The translations under genes and the position numbers were made by a program. A DNA stretch of 11,920 nucleotides, from contig CAJTTS010000091.1 of the NCBI GenBank assembly GCA_910579155.1, positions 1 through 11,920 of the forward strand. Reading direction: 5' to 3'. Positions 1 to 6,261 of this stretch are shown here, one piece after another. Source of the stretch: an uncultured Oscillospiraceae bacterium. GTDB taxonomy: Bacteria > Bacillota_A > Clostridia > Oscillospirales > Oscillospiraceae. The notes beneath the pieces were generated by a model. It saw nothing but the letters and a program-made list of their open reading frames with translations. It searched no databases and was not told the origin of the DNA. Positions within the stretch are counted from its first letter, which is position 1, and each line of letters opens with the position of its first letter.

Positions 1-2
1 AC

Positions 3-353
3 AAGGCCCCCGCCGCTCCCGGCGAGAAGCCCAAGGAGGACAAGGCCCCCGCCGCTCCCGGCGAGAAGCCCAAGGAGGACAAGGCCCCCGCCGCCCCCGG
101 CGATAAGACCAAGGAGGACAAGGCCCCCGCCGCCCCCGGCGAGAAGCCCAAGGAGGACAAGGCCCCCGCCGTCCCCGGCGAGAAGCCCAAGGAGGACAAG
201 GCCCCCGCCGCCCCTGGTGAGAAGCCCAAGGAGGACAAGGCCCCCGCCGCCCCTGGTGAGAAACCCAAGGAGGACAAGGCCCCCGCCGCCCCTGGCGAGA
301 AGCCCAAGGAGGACAAGGCCCCCGCCGCTCCCGGCGAGAAACCCAAGGCGGAC
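3..353 (+). repeat. Nine tandem 39-bp repeats encoding KAPAAPGEKPKED
   Basis: Nine consecutive in-frame 39-base units start at 3, 42, 81, 120, 159, 198, 237, 276 and 315. Each encodes KAPAAPGEKPKED or a close variant. Unit 3 has GDKTKED, unit 5 has a valine and unit 9 ends in KAD. Many differences are silent third-base changes. A partial tenth unit (KAPTAGKP) follows. The array may extend left beyond the window. The peptide is proline/alanine-rich with alternating lysine and acidic residues, so a disordered spacer is expected. Confidence 0.95.
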
Positions 354-1835
354 AAGGCCCCCACCGCAGGCAAGCCCACGCCCACGGTTGCCGAGCTGGA
401 GGCACAGGCCAAGTCTGGCCAGCCCATTCTGCTGACAGACCTTGCCAACGCTGAGAGAGCGGAGCGCGAGGCGCAGAAAGGCGGCGCGGCCCCCGGCAAG
501 GGTAAGCCCGATCAATCCGCCGTCCCGGACAAGGACACAGGCGAGGCCCTGACCGCCGCCAAGGAGGGGCCGTCCGGCACTTCCATTACGCAGATTTTCG
601 ATAAGCGCCTCGCGCCCCCGGATGAGGCGTCCCGGAAAACCCTGCCCACGCCGAAAGAGGGCGAGTCCTATTTTATCACCCTCCATCCGGCCTATTTGGA
701 GAAATCCGTGTTCAATAATTTCTCCGTGGACACCGAGAGCGAGAATTTCAAGGAGCTTTTGAAATCTGTGGAGCTGGTAGGCATCAAAGACCCGGTGCTG
801 GCGCGGTTTAACCCGGAGGGCAAGCTGGAAATCCTGTCCGGCCAGCGCCGCCACATCGCCGCCACCATGCTCAATCAGGCTGTCCCCACTATCATCCAGA
901 AAATCGACGATGCGGACGCCAAAATCATTGTTGCGGACGGCAACCTGCACCGTGACAAAATTTCCAGCTATGACCTGTCCCGCGCCCTGCGGATGAAGAT
1001 GGAGGGCATGAAGCAGAAAGCAGGCCGACGCAAAAAGGGCTACTCTGCCAACGAACTGCAAAGCGACGCGAAGCTGGCGCAGGAAATGGGTATGACCGTT
1101 TCCAAGCTCAACCGGCTGATCCGTATGTCTGAGGCGGTCAAGGGTGTGTGCGACCTGGTTGACGAGGGCAAGCTCACCATTTCCGTTGCGGCGGAAATGT
1201 CCGCGCTGAAGCCCAAGACCCAGGAGTCCGTGCTGCACCTGCTTGACCTGGGCTATAAGGCCACCAATGAGCGTGTCTCCCGCATGAAGAAAGCCGAGGG
1301 CGGCGGGCAGAAGCTGGACGAGATGGCTCTGCGGAGCATTTTGGATGACAAGGACATCGCGCCCAAGCAGCAGGAGGCCCCCGCCGCCCCCACTCCCGGC
1401 GCGGCCCCGGAAGCCCCCGGTGCGGCTGTCGGCCAGCCGCCCATCCCCGCCTCTCCCGACGTTCCCGCTGCCCCGGAACCCCCTGCCGCCCCGAATACTC
1501 CCGCCGCTGAGGATGTTCCCCCGTGGGAGGAGCCGGGAAAAGGCCCCGTCCCGGAGCCGGAGGCCGGACAGCCTGCTCCTACCCCTGGCGCCCCCGCCCC
1601 CGACACTCCCGCGCCGGAAAAAGAGGACGATCCGCTGAAAGGGCCGCAAGAGCGCCCGGAAGTCACCAAGGTGATTTTGACCGGCGACCGCCTCCGCAAG
1701 TATTTCCCCGATGTGTCCATGACCCCCCGCGAGATCGAGGAAAGCGTGTACTCCGCGCTGGAGGAGCGCCGCCAGCGGCAGTTGAAAGAGCAGCAGAAAG
1801 CCACCATTTTCAAAAGGGGCGGGCCGTCCCATTGA
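3..1835 (+). CDS. ParB-family partition/regulatory protein with N-terminal 13-residue tandem repeats (5' end missing)
   Basis: The frame is open from the left edge to the TGA at 1833-1835, so the start lies outside the window; a TTG at 696 is only an internal codon. Seen in order: nine 13-residue repeats (3-353), a charged linker (354-650), a ParB N-terminal domain (about 655-1000) with the signature SGQRRHIAA at 837-863 and a box-III-like ADGNLHRDKIS at 933-965, a helix-turn-helix region (about 1071-1140, KLAQEMGMTVSKLNRLIRM), a second proline/alanine-rich linker (about 1369-1635) and a basic C-terminal segment. ParB/KorB/Spo0J proteins bind palindromic DNA sites for partition or, in KorB, for repression at many promoters. 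A ParA gene probably lies upstream (inference). The two disordered linkers make it far longer than the usual 280-350 residues. Family is confident; partition versus regulation is not decided. Confidence 0.85.
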   Translation, partial: KAPAAPGEKPKEDKAPAAPGEKPKEDKAPAAPGDKTKEDKAPAAPGEKPKEDKAPAVPGEKPKEDKAPAAPGEKPKEDKAPAAPGEKPKEDKAPAAPGEKPKEDKAPAAPGEKPKADKAPTAGKPTPTVAELEAQAKSGQPILLTDLANAERAEREAQKGGAAPGKGKPDQSAVPDKDTGEALTAAKEGPSGTSITQIFDKRLAPPDEASRKTLPTPKEGESYFITLHPAYLEKSVFNNFSVDTESENFKELLKSVELVGIKDPVLARFNPEGKLEILSGQRRHIAATMLNQAVPTIIQKIDDADAKIIVADGNLHRDKISSYDLSRALRMKMEGMKQKAGRRKKGYSANELQSDAKLAQEMGMTVSKLNRLIRMSEAVKGVCDLVDEGKLTISVAAEMSALKPKTQESVLHLLDLGYKATNERVSRMKKAEGGGQKLDEMALRSILDDKDIAPKQQEAPAAPTPGAAPEAPGAAVGQPPIPASPDVPAAPEPPAAPNTPAAEDVPPWEEPGKGPVPEPEAGQPAPTPGAPAPDTPAPEKEDDPLKGPQERPEVTKVILTGDRLRKYFPDVSMTPREIEESVYSALEERRQRQLKEQQKATIFKRGGPSH

Positions 1836-1874
1836 ACGCCCGCTCTCAAACCATCAAGCAGCCTCCGCGAACGT

Positions 1875-1897
1875 GCGCCCAAAGGGGCGCTTTTTTT
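1875..1897 (+). terminator. Rho-independent terminator after the parB-like gene
   Basis: A GC-rich stem GCGCCC (1875-1880) pairs with GGGCGC (1885-1890) across an AAAG loop and runs directly into seven T residues (1891-1897). It sits 40 bases after the ParB-family stop codon, and only about 12 bases separate the T-run from the ribosome binding site of the next gene. That leaves little room for a separate promoter, so the next gene may depend on read-through. Confidence 0.8.
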
Positions 1898-1921
1898 GTG
1901 CCCGGAAGCAGGTGACAGCGC

Positions 1922-2854
1922 ATAGCTGACAAATATTACCACGCCGTTTCCTGCTCCGGGGGCAAGGACTCGACAGCCATGCTCCTGCTTATGTTGGAAG
2001 CCGGGATGCCCATTGACTGCGTTCTCACAGCGGACACGGGGATGGAATTTCCCGAAATGTACCGCCATTGGGACAAGATCGACCAAATACTCTATCAGGA
2101 GCGCGGCATCCACCTGACGATCCTGCGGCACCCGAAAGGCTTTGAGTGGTGTATGTTCGACCAGCCGAAAGTCAAGCCGTCCACGCTGGAAAACCGCGAA
2201 CGGCTGGGCGTACCGCCCTACGGGAACGGCTGGCCGGGAATCCAAGTCCGCTGGTGTACCGGCCAGCTCAAGACCCATTTGATTGACAAAGAGGTAAACC
2301 GGCTGAAAAAGGAAAAGCACGCAATTCACTATGTTGGGATCGCTGCTGACGAGCCTGACCGCATTAAGGATGAGGTTTATCCCCTGGTGGAGTGGGGCAT
2401 CACTGAAGCCCAGGCACTGCAAATCTGTTATGACCGAGGCTTTGATTGGGATGGCCTCTATGAACTTTACCACCGCTGTTCCTGTTGGTGCTGCCCGTTC
2501 CAGCGGATAGACGAGCTGCGTACCCTGCGCCGCCACCACCCGGAGCTATGGGCCAAGCTGCTGGAACTGGACGGACGGGCTTTAGGCCAGTTTGGACACA
2601 GCGCGTTAGGCCGTTTCAAGGATAACTGGAGCGTGGAGCAGTTGGAACAGCGTTTTGCCGCTGAAGATGTCAAGAGAAAGGAGGCTGAGATGGAAAAGGA
2701 CAAATCCGGGGAAATCCGCGATATGTTCAAGGGTGTACCGCCCAAGAATGTGATTATCGCCGTGGACGATCTGCCACCCAAGACGCTGGAACAGCACTTG
2801 AAAGAGCGTCAGAAAGGGCAGGAAAAGCCCAAAAAGTACAAGAAAAGCCGCTGA
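1922..2854 (+). CDS. Phosphoadenosine phosphosulfate reductase family (PP-loop ATPase) protein, apparent ATA start
   Basis: The protein has the PP-loop motif SCSGGKDST near its N terminus (residues 10-18 counted from 1922), a VRWCTGQLK motif (about 95-103), YVGIAADEPDR, and a cysteine cluster RCSCWCCPFQ (about 184-193) followed by a helical, basic C-terminal tail. This is the PAPS reductase/adenine-nucleotide alpha-hydrolase fold, which activates substrates with ATP; related domains occur in sulfate assimilation, tRNA thiolation and DNA phosphorothioation (DndC). The clustered cysteines could bind Fe-S or zinc. The first in-frame ATG (1979) falls after the PP-loop, so it cannot be the true start. 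Extending back, the frame opens after a TGA at 1913-1915, and an AGGTGA at 1910-1915 lies six bases before ATA (1922) in the context IADKYYHAVS. I therefore place the start at ATA, one base from ATG. It may be poorly translated. Biological role on this element unknown. Confidence 0.75.
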   Translation: MADKYYHAVSCSGGKDSTAMLLLMLEAGMPIDCVLTADTGMEFPEMYRHWDKIDQILYQERGIHLTILRHPKGFEWCMFDQPKVKPSTLENRERLGVPPYGNGWPGIQVRWCTGQLKTHLIDKEVNRLKKEKHAIHYVGIAADEPDRIKDEVYPLVEWGITEAQALQICYDRGFDWDGLYELYHRCSCWCCPFQRIDELRTLRRHHPELWAKLLELDGRALGQFGHSALGRFKDNWSVEQLEQRFAAEDVKRKEAEMEKDKSGEIRDMFKGVPPKNVIIAVDDLPPKTLEQHLKERQKGQEKPKKYKKSR

Positions 2855-2860
2855 TTTTAT

Positions 2861-2908
2861 GTCAAAGCGGAAATGCGTCTCACCGTGAGACGCATTTCCA
2901 GCTTTGAC
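2861..2908 (+). repeat. Palindrome family copy 1, with extended arms
   Basis: The 27-base core at 2871-2897 has 13-base arms around a single central C (core GCGTCTCACCGTGAGACGC). In this copy the pairing continues outward: GTCAAAGCGG (2861-2870) matches CC-A-GCTTTGAC (2898-2908), giving 23 paired positions per side with one bulged A. No T-run follows, unlike copies 4 and 5. It lies between the PP-loop gene and the DUF3560 gene, ending 26 bases before the latter's start. Confidence 0.9.
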
Positions 2909-2934
2909 GCCGGACAGCAGGAAAGGATGATTAT

Positions 2935-3762
2935 TTGAACGATTACGAACAGAAAAAGCAAGATCGTATTGACCGCCTCCGCGCAAGGGCGGATAAGGCC
3001 CGCGCTGAGAGTGGCGCCCTGTTCCAGCAGTCTACGGATATGGCCTCCGTCATCCCGTTTGGTCAGCCTGTACATGGAGCCGCAGACCGGCGCTACCGCG
3101 AAAAAATCGGCAAAAAAATGGAACAGTCCATCGCGGCATCCGATAAGGCTGACTATTACGAGCGTAGGGCGCAGGCGGCAGAAAACAACACTGCCATTTC
3201 CTCTGATGACCCGGAAGCCATCACCAAGCTAACAGAGAAGCTGGAGGGGCTGAAAAAGGCGCAGGAGTTTATGAAAGCAATTAACGCTCACTATCGCAAG
3301 CATGGAACCTGCCACGGCACAGAGGGCTTGTCTGAAGAACGGGCCGAGGAACTGGATCAGGATGTGAAAAACGGCCCCTCGTGGGTAACTGTTCCATTTT
3401 CTACTTATTCCCTCTCCCTCAATAATAAGGAAATCCACCGTATCCAAGACCGAATCACAAAGCTGACCGAGGCAAAGGAGCTGGGCTATACCGGCTGGGC
3501 GTTTGAGGGCGGCAGAGTTGAGGCCAACGAGGACAAAAACCGGCTGCAAATCTTTTTTGATAAAATCCCCAGCGAGGAAGTCCGAAAAGAGCTGAAAAGC
3601 TGGGGCTTTCGCTGGGCACGGAGTGAGGGCGCATGGCAGCGGCAGTTGACGGACAACGCCATCTACGCCGCCAGCCGGATCAAGGCCATCCAGCCCACGG
3701 ACGGCACCGACCCTGTGAAAATCCAGCCGAAACGGAAGAAGCAGGGCGGCCCCACAAGATAG
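2935..3762 (+). CDS. DUF3560 domain-containing protein
   Basis: A 275-residue soluble protein starting at TTG, placed by an AAAGGA motif about ten bases upstream; no ATG in frame fits better. The N-terminal region (about residues 10-90) is helical and charged, with the stretch VIPFGQPVHGAADRRYREKI that I recognise as typical of DUF3560 proteins of Firmicutes and Actinobacteria mobile elements. The middle is coiled-coil-like (TEKLEGLKKAQEFMKAINAHYRK). The C-terminal part contains LQIFFDKIPSEEVRKELKSWGFRWARSEGAWQR, a motif also found in other element-borne proteins. The tail is basic. It is the first gene of a compact operon, 11 bases before the DUF3846 gene, and sits just after a copy of the palindrome family. 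Molecular function is unknown; a role in establishment or antirestriction is inference from context only. Confidence 0.8.
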   Translation: MNDYEQKKQDRIDRLRARADKARAESGALFQQSTDMASVIPFGQPVHGAADRRYREKIGKKMEQSIAASDKADYYERRAQAAENNTAISSDDPEAITKLTEKLEGLKKAQEFMKAINAHYRKHGTCHGTEGLSEERAEELDQDVKNGPSWVTVPFSTYSLSLNNKEIHRIQDRITKLTEAKELGYTGWAFEGGRVEANEDKNRLQIFFDKIPSEEVRKELKSWGFRWARSEGAWQRQLTDNAIYAASRIKAIQPTDGTDPVKIQPKRKKQGGPTR

Positions 3763-3773
3763 GGGGCGCGAAG

Positions 3774-4184
3774 ATGAATGTTTTAGTTGTGGAACCCGGT
3801 TTTTTGCCCTATGAGCAGGAGATCAACGGCCTCTCTGATATGGAAAAAATCGTAGGCGGGCCTATTGAGGCCCTTTATCCATTTCAAGAAAATGTCGCTG
3901 TTGTCACCAACGCGAATGGTGCAAACAACAAGCTGGAGTTTAACCGCAGTATCCCGGAACGAAGTTACGGCGGCGTGTTCGGCACGTTCTTTGTGTGCGG
4001 CCTCGGTGAAGAAACCTTTGCCTCCCTCACTCCAGAACAGATGACCACATATAAGGAGCGTTTCAAAAAGGCGGAAGTCCTGGTACTCATGCTGGGTGAT
4101 ACGCCGGTTATAGTGGAAGAAACCGCAAAACGAAAGCATCATTCCGGCAAACTGAAGCGTCCGCGTAAGCCTAAAAAGAGGTGA
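3774..4184 (+). CDS. DUF3846 domain-containing protein
   Basis: A 136-residue protein starting MNVLVVEPGFLPYEQEINGLSDMEKIVGG, the characteristic opening of DUF3846 proteins (VLVVEPG, then KIVGG.I.ALYPF, then LEFNR). The frame is open further upstream, but that extension overlaps the DUF3560 gene and looks like out-of-frame shadow. The ATG at 3774 is preceded by AGGGGG (3761-3766) and begins the family-conserved strand, so I choose it. The C-terminal 15 residues are strongly basic (KRKHHSGKLKRPRKPKKR). DUF3846 proteins are common next to ArdC-like and MobC/relaxase genes on clostridial elements, and their role is unknown. It is separated from the following ArdC-like gene by six bases, so the two are probably translationally coupled. 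Confidence 0.8.
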   Translation: MNVLVVEPGFLPYEQEINGLSDMEKIVGGPIEALYPFQENVAVVTNANGANNKLEFNRSIPERSYGGVFGTFFVCGLGEETFASLTPEQMTTYKERFKKAEVLVLMLGDTPVIVEETAKRKHHSGKLKRPRKPKKR

Positions 4185-4190
4185 CACGCC

Positions 4191-5135
4191 ATGTCCTATG
4201 AAACCGATGAGCGTGTGGCCGAGCTGACAGAACGGCTGGAAAACGGCGTAAAGGAAATGTATTCCAGCGGCAAATATGAGCAGTACATTACCTCAATGGC
4301 AAAATTCCATCAGTACAGTTACAGAAATGCACTGCTGATCCTCTTTCAATGTCCCCATGCGTCTCAGGTTGCCGGATTTGGCACATGGAAAGAGCTGGGG
4401 CGGCAGGTGAAGAAAGGCGAAAAGGGCATCCAGATTTTAGCGCCCTGTAACTTTCAGCGGGTAGTTGAACGAGATAAGATCGACCCCAAGACCGGGCGAA
4501 CGCTATACGGGCCGGACGGAAAGCCCCTCACCGAAAAGGAGTATACCGCCCCTAACCGATTTAGGATCGCTCATGTTTTTGACCTGAGCCAGACTGAGGG
4601 CCGGGAACTGCTTCCCGTTGCACCCCCCGCGCTGACCGGCGATGTGGAGGACTATACCGGCATCTATGACCGGCTGGCCGCTATTTCCCCGCTGCCAGTG
4701 GTGCAGGAGGACTTTCAGCAGAGTGCATACGGCTATGCCAGCCTTGCTGAAAACAAGGTTGTTGTCAAGCCCGGTTTAAGTCAGGTGCAGACGATCAAGA
4801 CGCTGGTACATGAAATTGCCCATGCGAAGCGCCACCAGCCGGGGGCTTTTCTGGAGGAACAGACGCCGGCACAGAAGCGGCAAAATGAGATAGAGGCCGA
4901 AAGCATCGCCTATGTTGTCTGCCAGCATTTTGGTATCGACACCTCGGATTACTCCCTGGCCTATATCGCCCAATGGAGCAAAGACGAGGAATTGACTGTG
5001 TTAAAGGCTTCTCTTGATGCAATCCATTCTACCGCCGGGGAAATCATAGACGCCATCTCCCCACCCCCGCCGAAACTGGAGCGGCAGTTGTCTCAAGCCC
5101 CAGAAAGGAAACCAAAACGAGCAAAACGAAAGTGA
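4191..5135 (+). CDS. ArdC-like antirestriction protein (ssDNA-binding domain plus zincin metallopeptidase)
   Basis: This 314-residue protein has the two-part architecture of the ArdC family. The N-terminal part (about residues 5-130) contains YSYRNALLILFQCPHASQVAGFGTWKELGRQVKKGEKGIQILAPC, the ssDNA-binding (DUF1738-like) signature, followed by VFDLSQTEG. The C-terminal part contains the zinc-protease motif HEIAH (207-211) and EIEAESIAYVVCQHFGID (233-250), where acidic residues can supply the third ligand. ArdC proteins bind single-stranded DNA and help incoming conjugative DNA escape restriction. The ATG at 4191 follows AGAGGTGA at 4177-4184, which overlaps the stop of the preceding gene. The tail is basic and proline-rich. 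The motif set is intact, so it should be functional. A second, degenerate relative is encoded at 10054. Confidence 0.88.
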   Translation: MSYETDERVAELTERLENGVKEMYSSGKYEQYITSMAKFHQYSYRNALLILFQCPHASQVAGFGTWKELGRQVKKGEKGIQILAPCNFQRVVERDKIDPKTGRTLYGPDGKPLTEKEYTAPNRFRIAHVFDLSQTEGRELLPVAPPALTGDVEDYTGIYDRLAAISPLPVVQEDFQQSAYGYASLAENKVVVKPGLSQVQTIKTLVHEIAHAKRHQPGAFLEEQTPAQKRQNEIEAESIAYVVCQHFGIDTSDYSLAYIAQWSKDEELTVLKASLDAIHSTAGEIIDAISPPPPKLERQLSQAPERKPKRAKRK

Positions 5136-5146
5136 GGCAAAACACA

Positions 5147-5470
5147 ATGGAAAACACCAGCAGCATCCCGGAGCGTATGCGGGAAATTGAACTTTTTGGC
5201 GTTCCCGCCTTGTTTACCGAAAATCAGATCCCGCCGGACGGCATTTATCCCGGTATGTCCCTCTATGAGCTGCAGGGCGGGGACGGCCGGTTTATGGCCT
5301 CCGTCCTCACCCCCGTCCCTATCCCGGTGCTGGAGAACGGCCCCCGCGAGTTGGAACCGGGCGATCTGGTGATGGACACCGGGGCCGGGTATTACACCCC
5401 CTCCGAGTTTGAGGAAAAATACCTGTGCCCGGAGTTTGACGGAATGGATCGGTATGGAAAAGATGATTGA
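5147..5470 (+). CDS. Small LPD28-like domain protein
   Basis: A 107-residue acidic protein. The stretch EIELFGVPALFTENQIPPDGIYPGMSLYELQG resembles the LPD28 domain (large polyvalent-protein-associated domain), which is usually one module in very large phage or element proteins but also occurs alone. I choose the ATG at 5147, preceded by GAGG with about nine bases of spacing, over an in-frame GTG at 5132 that overlaps the ArdC-like stop. The remainder (LEPGDLVMDTGAGYYTPSEFEEKYL) is soluble and has no catalytic motif that I can see. It lies 11 bases after the ArdC-like gene in the same operon. Domain assignment is from memory of the pattern and moderate; function unknown. Confidence 0.7.
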   Translation: MENTSSIPERMREIELFGVPALFTENQIPPDGIYPGMSLYELQGGDGRFMASVLTPVPIPVLENGPRELEPGDLVMDTGAGYYTPSEFEEKYLCPEFDGMDRYGKDD

Positions 5471-6047
5471 CATTATCCCTTTTTTGGCTGGGATTGTGGA
5501 AAAAAACACCGCAACTCATCAATCAGACTTTCTCCTTGACAGAAAAATCCTGCAAGGAGCTACCTGGCAACCCCATCAGGAGAGCCGCACATTTCTCTGG
5601 ATGAGCCGCCCCTGTGGTACGAATTGCGTATTGGAGGCAGAAGTTTTTCAACGAGAAACAGACGCGCACATCGTCTGGACGCACTATGAGTATGACGCTG
5701 ATCGCATTAAGGCATACCGTGTCATCGTTGCCCCCGAACGCGCTGCCGGGCTTGTGCTGGGAAAAGTCCAACCCTTGAATTACAAAGAACAGGTACAGCG
5801 CGTCAAGCAAAAGGCGCTCCATGTTCAATCTGTAAAATTGCAGTTTGAGGACGGGGAACAGTACAATCTGTCCCACGAGGACTACAAACGGCAAATTCAC
5901 GGCTTGATTGACGTACATGGCAGGGTGGAAACCATCTGCTTTGTGCCCGAAAATGAGCATGAGCTATTTTGTACGCTCCAAACAGAGCGTGCTATCTCCA
6001 CCCGCAAAAAGAAGTCTCCCCATAAGAAGAAACCGCCTACCCGGTAG
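5454..6047 (+). CDS. Hypothetical protein of the accessory operon
   Basis: A 197-residue protein I do not recognise. The start is taken at ATG 5454, which follows a GGAATGGA sequence and overlaps the previous gene by 17 bases; the open frame extends further upstream (5409) and an ATG at 5463 is an alternative. It has no signal peptide or membrane segment. The body alternates predicted strands and helices (for example AYRVIVAPERAAGLVLGKVQPLNYKEQ) with several aromatic and cysteine residues (FLWMSRPCGTNCVLEAEVF). The C terminus is very basic (STRKKKSPHKKKPPTR), a feature shared with its operon neighbours and compatible with nucleic-acid binding (inference). It closes the operon before a hairpin-rich gap. 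Confidence 0.7.
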   Translation: MEKMIDIIPFLAGIVEKNTATHQSDFLLDRKILQGATWQPHQESRTFLWMSRPCGTNCVLEAEVFQRETDAHIVWTHYEYDADRIKAYRVIVAPERAAGLVLGKVQPLNYKEQVQRVKQKALHVQSVKLQFEDGEQYNLSHEDYKRQIHGLIDVHGRVETICFVPENEHELFCTLQTERAISTRKKKSPHKKKPPTR

Positions 6048-6056
6048 CACCCACAG

Positions 6057-6088
6057 CGGACAGCGCCGCCGAAAGGCGGTGCTGTCCG
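6057..6088 (+). terminator. Strong GC-rich hairpin with GAAA tetraloop
   Basis: CGGACAGCGCCGCC (6057-6070) pairs with GGCGGTGCTGTCCG (6075-6088) across a GAAA loop: 14 pairs, including one G-U. It starts nine bases after the preceding stop codon. There is no T-run after it, so it would be an atypical terminator; mRNA 3'-end protection or a relaxosome element are alternatives. Confidence 0.5.
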
Positions 6089-6097
6089 AGCAAGTAT

Positions 6098-6122
6098 GTC
6101 ATTTGGTAGCACACCAAATGAC
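6098..6122. repeat. Perfect 10-bp inverted repeat (candidate oriT or operator)
   Basis: GTCATTTGGT (6098-6107) and ACCAAATGAC (6113-6122) are perfect reverse complements around AGCAC. It is followed by a third hairpin, AGGGGGC-GCA-GCCCCCT (6130-6146), then an A/C-rich tract. An inverted repeat beside a GC-rich hairpin on an element that carries MobC and a relaxase is compatible with an origin of transfer, but I cannot identify a known nick sequence, and the position is not directly upstream of mobC. Confidence 0.35.
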
Positions 6123-6129
6123 CCTTGTT

Positions 6130-6146
6130 AGGGGGCGCAGCCCCCT
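6130..6146. repeat. GC hairpin AGGGGGC/GCCCCCT
   Basis: Seven-base perfect arms AGGGGGC (6130-6136) and GCCCCCT (6140-6146) enclose GCA. It is the third hairpin in the 6048-6261 gap. It is followed by TTAAAACCCCC rather than a T-run, so it is not a canonical terminator on the + strand. Confidence 0.5.
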
Positions 6147-6164
6147 TAAAACCCCCGCCTACGG

Positions 6165-6191
6165 AAATACGTCTCACCGTGAGACGTATTT
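6165..6191. repeat. Palindrome family copy 2 (compensatory variant)
   Basis: Thirteen-base arms surround a central C. Relative to the other copies, one G has become A in the left arm and the facing C has become T in the right arm, so the core reads ACGTCTCACCGTGAGACGT and pairing is kept. Two further T residues follow (five T in a row, 6189-6193). It is 20 bases upstream of copy 3. Confidence 0.9.
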
Positions 6192-6211
6192 TTCAGCGCA
6201 CTTTATACGGA

Positions 6212-6236
6212 AATGCGTCTCACCGTGAGACGCATT
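6212..6236. repeat. Palindrome family copy 3
   Basis: Twelve-base perfect arms around a central C (core GCGTCTCACCGTGAGACGC). Outside the core, CGGA (6208-6211) can pair with TCCG (6238-6241) with one bulged A, as in copy 1. It ends 25 bases before the ATG of the LPD25-like gene, with the AAGGAGG ribosome binding site in between. Confidence 0.9.
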
Positions 6237-6261
6237 ATCCGGCACCAATAAGGAGGCAAAC

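Noticed and set aside
217..435. Arg/Pro-rich 72-codon frame in the repeat array
   Set aside because: It is the out-of-frame reading of the 39-base repeats, which are open in several frames because the unit is a multiple of three. The frame joined to the ParB domain is the real one.
696..1835. TTG at 696 as the start of the ParB-family protein
   Set aside because: The frame is open continuously to the left edge through the repeat array, there is no ribosome binding site before 696, and starting there would cut into the ParB N-terminal domain.
1253..2539. A 428-codon open frame on the minus strand
   Set aside because: It runs antisense through the end of the ParB-family gene, a terminator and the PP-loop gene, which both have recognisable motifs on the plus strand. 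Its composition is a GC-rich shadow.
5536..5541. TTGACA inside the 5454 gene as an internal promoter
   Set aside because: No reasonable -10 box lies 16-18 bases downstream, and it is inside a coding frame.
6165..6236. Tandem palindromes as a MITE or insertion-sequence end pair
   Set aside because: There is no target-site duplication, no transposase, and the other copies occur singly with different flanks. A small mobile repeat remains possible but is not supported.
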